Assembly (NCBI RefSeq): GCF_910592395.1
Contig: NC_088317.1
Span: forward strand, 11,906,001-11,970,000
Source of the DNA: Lineus longissimus
Taxonomy: Eukaryota > Nemertea > Pilidiophora > Heteronemertea > Lineidae
Reading direction: 5' to 3'
DNA length: 64,000 nt
The translations under genes and the position numbers were made by a program. The notes below the pieces were generated by a model. That model was not told the origin of the DNA. It saw only the letters and a list, made by a program, of their open reading frames with translations, and did not search any database. Positions 58,035 through 64,000 of this stretch are shown one piece after another (position 1 is the stretch's first letter; each line of letters starts with the position of its first letter).

Positions 58035-59192
58035 TTTGTGACATTTTTGTTTATCTAACATGTCTCTGATCAAACTTCGATGTGATTTCTCAGTCTAATT
58101 CGTCGATGCACAGGGTGGTTTTGTTAGTCATCCTCTCGATTCGATCATGCAGTGTGTGTACTATATGTGTGTACAATGTATGTAGCTATGTACACACAAC
58201 AGCAGACGATTCTAGATGACGTGCGATTTGATGGTCGTTTAATTCATATTTCCCAACAAGCTTCTCGTCGGTTGTTCAGTGCGATTCAATAGACTAGAAC
58301 CCTTTGTCTTATTCATTGCCTGGTGGTGCGTGTGGACCTGCTTAGGCTTGATTTCTCATGCAATGACAGTTTAAGTGACAGCAGATGCGTGTTGTGCGAG
58401 TCTCGTCCCTTGGTAATCGGTTACTATGCCGAGTGTACCTGAGTTGCGCACAAATTTTCGGTCAACCTCGTCCCCAGTTATTGATTTTGGCAACCTGACA
58501 GTTAACAGTTAACAGTTATGAGTGTGTAAGACAAAAAAGGAACACTTATGGTAATCTATAACAAAGCTTATAATTTGGCCTCGGTGCCCTCAGGTCAAAT
58601 TCTGCCATGTCCTCAGTGCCCAAAAAAGTGACCAAGTTTGACCTTGCTGCCCCTGATCTTGGCTGCCTGCCCTGGCAGAAGGGGAAAAAATGGGGACAAA
58701 ATGGTAGTGCCCCTCTCATTCTTAAATTCTAGGCCTGTATGTTGCATAATGACTTTGGAGTATAAAAGGCTTGATGGACTGTATCCATCAGTAGGGCCTA
58801 CCTGAATGACGATTGGACCCATCGTTTGCATATCTGGTATTTATCCCGTCATTTTCATAGAGAATTTTACAAATTCAATTGGAAGACAAAAAGAAAGAAA
58901 AATATAATTTTTTTTTACGATTTCAAATTTCGTCCACAGTTTACACCTCCCCCAGAAATCACTCGTTTCTGAAGGGTTTTCAAACTGCCACGCTTTTGCT
59001 GCTTTCACCAGCTTTGTGGTCTGTTGCAGTTGTCGAGCCAGTAACTTACATCTAGATTATTCAAGTTCCATCGCCTGTGGAAATCTTTTATTTGATTTGA
59101 AGTTGGCCAACAACATTAACAATTATGCTTTCCTGTCACTCCTATGTTTTCCAGCTCAGTCTATTTTCACTTCTCTCTCTCCTTGTGTCTTA
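58035..59192. other. Non-coding DNA before the Harbinger element
   Basis: No gene recognised. The region 58575-58720 (TGCCC-rich) shows weak short repeats. Nothing else is supported. Confidence 0.35.
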
Positions 59193-60078
59193 TGCCGTGT
59201 TCACACTAGCGTTTTATTCCGCACTAAAGGCGTACTAAAGCCTTAATTCGGAATAAGAGGTCACACTAGAAGCCAGTTAGTCCGGATTGAATGCGAATTA
59301 ACAAGTACGGTTCTTAATCCGTGCTAGCTAGTGCGCACCAGCTTATTCCGCATTAACATTGGCAGTGTGAACAGTTTAATTCGGATTAGCGCAGTCGCTA
59401 CCTGTTCACCCATGCGCAGTGGTTATTGGCCTACTTCCTTCCGTTTTATTCTGTCATGCACATGTGTTTATCACGCTGTCATTCCTGCATTTTTCCAAGT
59501 GATTTTCATTGTTGTTTTATTGTACGAAATGGCTGCCAATCTACAAAGAAGTCCTGCTTGGTCACGCGATGAGCGACTGGCCTTGTTAAGGATATGGAGA
59601 GATGAAGATATTGAGGGCCAATTGCAGGGGAATCACCGCAATTCCCATGTATACAGCCGGATCGCTGAGCTTCTGAAACAAGAAGGCTACGATCGTACGA
59701 CTGACCAGTGTCGTAACAAACTAAAATCAATGAAGGGAGATTGGGTCAAGGCCCGTAACAACTTGGGTCGATCAAGTACCTCAGGACGGAACGGCTTTGG
59801 GGACGAAGAACTTGAAATTTTGGATGAAGTCCTCGGGACCCGACCGATCCACAATCCTCGCCACATCGTGGATACAATGTTTGATCGGTCCAGGGCTGAA
59901 CAACATGATGGCGATGGCCGCGATCTAGTCCGGATTGTGTCTGAACGCAGTTAGTGCGGATTGAGATTCGAATTAACCCAGTGTGAACTCATCATTTTTA
60001 TCCCGCACTAACTAGTCCGAATTCCGGAGTGCGCACTACGGAATTCGGTTTAAATACGCATTAGGTGTGAACGTAGCA
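59193..60078 (+). mobile_element. PIF/Harbinger derivative carrying a Myb-like ORF
   Basis: The left end TGCCGTGTTCACAC and right end GTGTGAACGTAGCA form the inverted termini. TTA flanks both (59190-59192 and 60079-60081), the Harbinger target duplication. Inside each end are several TTAGTCCGGATT/AATTCGGAATAAG-like subterminal repeats in both orientations. Autonomous Harbingers encode a DDE transposase and a Myb-like protein; only the latter is present here (59529-59954). Confidence 0.87.
59529..59954 (+). CDS. Harbinger Myb/SANT-like DNA-binding protein
   Basis: A 141-residue intact frame from the ATG at 59529. This start is preferred over upstream in-frame Mets because they lie in the terminal repeat array. 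The Myb/trihelix-like fold runs from residue 8: SPAWSRDERLALLRIWRDED, then YSRIAELLKQEGYDRTTDQC and RNKLKSMKGDWVKARNN. Spaced tryptophans W11, W23 and W73 are typical. The C-terminus is short and polar. In Harbingers this protein binds the subterminal repeats and helps import the transposase into the nucleus. With the transposase missing, it could still act on related elements in trans, or be kept by chance. Confidence 0.82.
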   Translation: MAANLQRSPAWSRDERLALLRIWRDEDIEGQLQGNHRNSHVYSRIAELLKQEGYDRTTDQCRNKLKSMKGDWVKARNNLGRSSTSGRNGFGDEELEILDEVLGTRPIHNPRHIVDTMFDRSRAEQHDGDGRDLVRIVSERS

Positions 60079-60132
60079 TTACAGATCTATCTGGATTGAA
60101 CATCCCCCTTCTGAAATATATCTTCGTCCACG

Positions 60133-60535
60133 GATTTGGTTCATCTGAATGTAGGTGGCACACTCTACACAACAGCAGTTTTCACACTTACGCAATACCC
60201 CGACTCCATGTTAGGTGCCATGATCAAAGGTAACATTCCTGCGCAGCAGGATGCTAATGGCTGTATCTTCGTTGATCGGGATGGGCCACTATTTCGACAT
60301 ATATTGAACTTTTTACGTTGCACCGACCTTAACTTCCCAAAAGGATTTCAGAGAGTTGTCACAACTCCACACTGAAGCTGAATTCTATCTAATTCGTTCA
60401 TTGATTGAGAAGGTGGACATGCTCCAGAAACATTTACAAACAAAAGATGTCGCCACCAACACGTCTACCGTTTCGGGGACGTTCATTGAAGTCCACGAAC
60501 TGTCTCATTATGCTGACTCTAATAATGGAAATTAA
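60133..60535 (+). pseudogene. KCTD-type BTB/T1 domain fragment with one frameshift
   Basis: Starts VHLNVGGTLYTTAVFTLTQY and continues PDSMLGAMIKGNIPA...IFVDRDGPLFRHILNFLR, a canonical T1/BTB domain as in KCTD proteins, which are Cullin-3 adaptors or channel regulators. The closest general pattern is KCTD6/KCTD21. At an AAAA run near 60344-60347 the frame shifts by one; the continuation ELSQLHTEAEFYLIRSLIEK is in the next frame and ends at TAA 60533-60535. The N-terminal Met is absent and no intron is seen. It is likely a processed or captured gene fragment. Repeat E begins about 40 bp later. Confidence 0.87.
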
Positions 60536-60573
60536 GGTTACGATTACTAGTATATGGTGATGCCTAATGGAAC

Positions 60574-61436
60574 GCACTGAAGTGCACCAACATCGATGAT
60601 CCACACAACAACCTACCATCCATCGAACACATCACAACCAAGATCAACAACATGACTTCATTGAGCCTTCAGTAGTCTGCAAAGCCTCAAGGAACAATCA
60701 GATATTCTAGTATTCCTTCAACCATTGCATTATATGTAACACTGTCATTTCATCCACAAAACAAACAGGGCAACCTCATGACCTGTATGTAAGTCAATTT
60801 CTGCCTTGTATTCAACTGTTGTAACGCATTCCCTGTTCGAACGTTGAAACAATGTGTATCAAGTGACCTGACAAAGAGATATCAATCAATCTCAAATTCC
60901 TTAGTATCTGATAATTTTCACCAAGGTTGTACCGAAGTAACTGTAACACTTCTGATGCATGTAATTTGCTGCTAGTAATTTGTTCACAACATTTCAATTT
61001 GTATACCTTTTTGCTTATCCCCAATCAGAATACAGAACCTGTATGTAAGTCAATTACTGCCTTGTATTCAACTGTTGTAGCGCATTTCCTGTTCGAACAT
61101 TGAAATATCAATAAATCTAATCACCATTGTATCTGAGAATTTTCAACTAGATTTACCAAAGTGATGGAATTACGTGCTAGGCTAGTAGTTTTTTCACCAA
61201 CCTCTGAGCTATCTTTAATTTGTGATCATTATGTGTTTATCATACATTTTGTAATAAAAAGCATAAACAAATTTCTTTTTTCATCTCAGTCTGTGTTTGA
61301 CGCCTTTAGACAACAAGGCATTGCCATCATTTTCTTCCATCCTCATCCCAAGCATTATTGATCAAAAACAGTTACTGTGCCAATGAACAGTGCCAATGAA
61401 CCTGAACTACATTGTACTCCTACTGCCTATCAACCA
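60574..61436 (+). repeat. Dispersed repeat E, copy 2
   Basis: Direct counterpart of 53838-55275 but without the MITE and with fewer internal subunits. The coding tail keeps its frame (NALKCTNIDDPHNNLPSIEH to SLSLQ and stop) with several substitutions. In this copy the sequence before the tail is a KCTD fragment, in copy 1 a coiled-coil piece, so the 5' partners differ. Confidence 0.8.
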
Positions 61437-62862
61437 AATACTCACCTTGTGGGACCATCCCCCCAAATTACACAAAAATTTGCAATTCTCACAAACTTAC
61501 AGCTACTCCCACTCCTTCAGCACACCTCTCATCCACCCCCTGGTGCTGGACACAAATTTGCTGGAAGCAAATTTCACAGTTCTAGTTAAAAACAACCGTC
61601 CCCGCTTTGCCGCTAGCCGATCGTACAGGTACGCTTTTGTCGACTCCCTTGACCTCGTTGCCAAGGCTATGGGTGATTGTTATTGGCCGACCGTCGTCTG
61701 CCGGAACATGTGGATAGTAATGGCAGTACTTCGGGCAGTGCAGTTGAGTTGGGCGCACGAAGTGGATATCGCTACGGACTGGGTAGGCCGGCATATTTTT
61801 ATTCTATTGGTTGAAATTGTGACTGCTTGCTTAAAATTTCTAAATGAAAGTAGGCGAATGCTCACATACGGCTAGTAGCCTACTACCAGCCCGGCGGTTT
61901 TGCGACTTTCTGTCTGTTCTTTCCGCGTCCGGCGCTCAAAGCTTTCATCGCACACAGAAATGCCCAGTGTCGAAGCTACGATAAAAACGTCCAAATCATC
62001 TCCTTAGGTGCCAGGAAATTACGTCTTTAGCCTCCCAAATTTTGAAATTTTTCCGGGGGAGTACCCCCGGACCCCCCCATTTGCATTACCAAACCCTGCA
62101 GCACACATCAGTGCTTGGCTTGAGCCCATTGTTGTCAGTCCTCTGTTGTCTATCAATAGCCTGTGGGTTACACTGCAGACTTCAGTCAGGTCAAGGTGGG
62201 ACAAAAAGAGATTCATTTTTTTCGTCTTTCTGAGCTGTTTTGATTTGACAACCAAAGAACCTCTAGCACTGTCTTTCCTTTTAGTATTATTGTTCGCGCC
62301 TAAATTGTGAATTGACTGACTCTAGTTAGAAAAGTAGTTAAGCTTATAGTGAATGGCCAGTGAATTGTTACCTTGATTCTTAATGTGAATAGGAATGAAA
62401 CTGATTTCTTCTGCTGGATTTGGGTGTAACCTGTTTGTGTATAAGTTAGTTGTTGTGTTTAGAATGTGTTAGTCTTGTTCCAGTTTGTGCAGTTGCAATT
62501 TATATATATGATTTTATCATGAAGAATATATACAGTCCTCTTATGTGAACTATCCTTTATTTATCAACTATTTCGAAACCGAGCCCAATCAATTATCATC
62601 ATTATTCTTTCAGCTTTGTGGTCCATTTGGGATCTTTGCCATATTTCTTTGGGCATTCATCATATTCATTATTCATATAGGACTGTGAAAAGCCAGAAGA
62701 GCTAGGAGTTGCCTGAAACCGGCACTGGTTCATCGAGAGATCAGGGTTCTCCCAGGACCCTTTGGTGTGGTAGCCAGCAGTGTTAACATCAAAGTCTTTA
62801 ACCCATTATGACTGTTGGTCTAATGAATAATCAAAGAATATGTAGACATAGTGACACAAAAG
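61437..62862. other. Intronic DNA without recognised genes
   Basis: A 61390-61875 plus-strand frame is open but shows no domain or conserved pattern. A C-run with GGGGGAGTACCCCCGGA at about 62055-62085 is a local palindrome. Confidence 0.35.
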
Positions 62863-63108
62863 AATACTTGACTTGCCAAACTCAGCTCGACGCCGAACTG
62901 CAGCGCCACTCGCGGACAAAGATAGAACAACTCGACATTTTTTTCACCGGTTTCTCGCTGCGCATGCGTACCAGCGTCATCTTTTGTTGATTTCCGCTGG
63001 TACGCATGCGCAGCGAGAAACCGGTGAAAAAAATGTCGAGTTGTTCTATCTTTGTCCGCGAGTGGCGCTGCAGTTCGGCGTCGAGCTGAGTTTGGCAAGT
63101 CAAGTATT
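62863..63108. mobile_element. Perfect snap-back element, 114-bp arms
   Basis: Arms 62863-62976 and 62995-63108, starting AATACTTGACTTGCCAAACT, are exact reverse complements by my reading, around an 18-nt loop. Matching open frames on both strands are a by-product of the palindrome. No target duplication was recognised, so the superfamily is unknown. Perfection implies recent insertion or arm homogenisation. It lies about 180 bp from the TTI1 exon at 63290-63467. Confidence 0.88.
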
Positions 63109-63289
63109 GCCGAAAATCATTTTCCATCACTGTAAACCTTTGATCACTGCACAGTACTGGTCGGACCAAAAAATTTGACATTGTTAGATCACGATAATAT
63201 TTAGAGGGACAGAAACCATTCAATAGAGGCTATACATTCTTCTGTTATCAAACTGTGGGCATTGGACACATCTTTAAACAATAACTCAC

Positions 63290-63467
63290 CGCTGACATTC
63301 ATTAAGTAGCTGCTCCGCCCAATTGACCATTGCCAGCCTCACCTTCCAATTAGCATGAGAGGTCAAGGTCACTATCCGACCAATCAGAATGTCTAGTTTA
63401 TCAGCTGTAGCTTGAGCCCAGTCAGGTGACCTCTCAATGACCAACTGCTGTTGTTTTTCATTCTTGG
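63290..63467 (-). CDS. TTI1: TTI1 exon (HWKVRL-type HEAT repeat)
   Basis: This 178-bp exon encodes AKNEKQQQLVIERSPDWAQA, TADKLDILIGRIVTLTSHAN and WKVRLAMVNWAEQLLNECQR, with the first and last residues split. The block HxxWKVRLxxV with a following LL-x-x-C helix is characteristic of TTI1. The acceptor is TTTCCTTACAG and the donor GTGAGT. It starts two bases into the Ala codon opened by the exon at 63684 and ends two bases into the Arg codon completed at 29809. The downstream intron spans about 33.5 kb of transposons. Confidence 0.9.
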
Positions 63468-63683
63468 CTGTAAGGAAATGTACAGTGGTTTACAGGGACC
63501 AGGATGGCAGTACAAACTACAGTGGCCAAAAGATATCTATACATAACTTAACTTATATTGCTAGTGTCTAAGAGGTTAACTGTATTTCGAACAATTTTAA
63601 ATGCTTTCAACTGACTCTTTACAGTACAATGAGCAATCAGTAGAGCTGAAATATTTCAATAACCAATGCATCGAAGTGTATAC

Positions 63684-63774
63684 CTTTGACACTTATCTGT
63701 TTATTTTGAGCCCATGTTAATGTGGCATCTCCGACAACCAAGGTGACAAGACTTGCCCACGCTCTAATCGCATG
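63684..63774 (-). CDS. TTI1: TTI1 exon (upstream of the HWKVRL block)
   Basis: This 91-bp exon encodes HAIRAWASLVTLVVGDATLT then WAQNKQISVK, phase 0 in and one base out. The acceptor is TCTTTCCAG and the donor GTATAC. It fits the position in TTI1 just before the EW/DW-x-x-x-TADKL segment of the next exon, 216 bp away. On its own it is weakly diagnostic; the assignment relies on perfect phase with its neighbour. Preceding exons are outside the window. Confidence 0.77.
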
Positions 63775-64000
63775 CTGGAAAGAAAGCAAAGAAAGCATTT
63801 CGAGAGGAGATAGCCATTTTGAAACTAACACTACTTTGGCATCAACTGTTGGTAAGTGCCTGCTCAGGTCAATGCAGGGCTTGAGATTAACCACTGCCGC
63901 TGCTGCCATGGCAGTCGGTGCCCTCCAAACAGTCTTTGTGTCCTCTCAATCTTCTTTCACAGTTTCCAGTACCCAAGGTCAAAATGGCTCCAAATTCTAA
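63775..64000 (-). other. TTI1 intron at the window edge
   Basis: The frame of the exon at 63684-63774 stays open a little further upstream, but the polypyrimidine-AG at 63775-63776 and loss of similarity mark an intron. The alanine-rich stretch at about 63890-63915 matches no TTI1 segment I recognise. Confidence 0.5.

Noticed and set aside
61390-61875. 161-codon plus-strand open frame
   Set aside because: It overlaps the end of repeat E and shows no domain, no bias toward coding-like substitutions and no splice context.
62820-63223. Near-identical open frames on both strands
   Set aside because: They are a direct result of the perfect palindrome at 62863-63108, not genes.
63859-64000. A further TTI1 exon with an alanine-rich stretch
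   Set aside because: No segment matches the part of TTI1 expected before the 63684 exon, and no suitable phase-0 donor is convincing.

Overview
This is a nuclear segment of an animal genome, not a prokaryotic or viral one. Support comes from GT-AG exons of a conserved eukaryotic gene, very long introns, AT-rich non-coding DNA and a dense mix of DNA transposons, Helitron-like elements and a tyrosine-recombinase retrotransposon. The repeat ecology (DIRS, piggyBac, Harbinger, Helentron, elements with ACG/ACGG-type microsatellites) and the absence of vertebrate SINEs and LINEs suggest a marine invertebrate such as an echinoderm, hemichordate, cephalochordate or mollusc. I cannot place it more closely from sequence alone.

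The backbone is one host gene on the minus strand. Five exons encode consecutive parts of TTI1, the HEAT-repeat subunit of the TELO2-TTI1-TTI2 chaperone complex for PIKK kinases: 63684-63774, 63290-63467, 29601-29809, 29286-29342 and 13867-13992. All four junctions keep phase and carry GT-AG borders, so the gene looks alive. Two introns are inflated to about 33.5 kb and 15.3 kb by transposons. No TTI1 exon was recognised below 13867, and the 5' exons lie beyond the right edge.

Region by region: 1-7 kb holds relics of a piggyBac and a pogo/Tigger transposase plus a Harbinger-like MITE. 7-11 kb holds Helentron-type non-autonomous elements (family B) and a TTAA-bounded piggyBac derivative with one of them nested inside. 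13.9-23 kb (TTI1 intron) holds a family A element, a 450-bp MITE, a frameshifted spliced gene of unrecognised family (18.2-20.3 kb) and a long-TIR fold-back. 23.2-29.2 kb is a DIRS1-like retrotransposon with inverted terminal repeats and an internal complementary region. 32.4-45.9 kb is a decayed autonomous Helentron: cysteine-protease-like domain, zinc finger, Rep with HUH and two-Tyr motifs, Pif1 helicase, EEP endonuclease and a downstream spliced OB-fold (RPA-like) gene. It is interrupted by a 3.3-kb family A element in Rep and a family B element in an RPA intron. 46.5-50.2 kb is another family A element with a family B element nested in it. 50-63 kb carries MITEs (pogo, hAT, Mutator-like, piggyBac types), a Harbinger derivative with an intact Myb-like ORF, a frameshifted KCTD/BTB fragment joined to a dispersed repeat, and a perfect 114-bp-arm palindrome.

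The most interesting points are the multi-domain Helentron together with two small-element families that share one terminal design and sit inside it; several insertions with paralogous empty sites that fix their boundaries; and the DIRS element 45 bp from a TTI1 splice donor. Nearly all element coding regions are broken, so most are relics.
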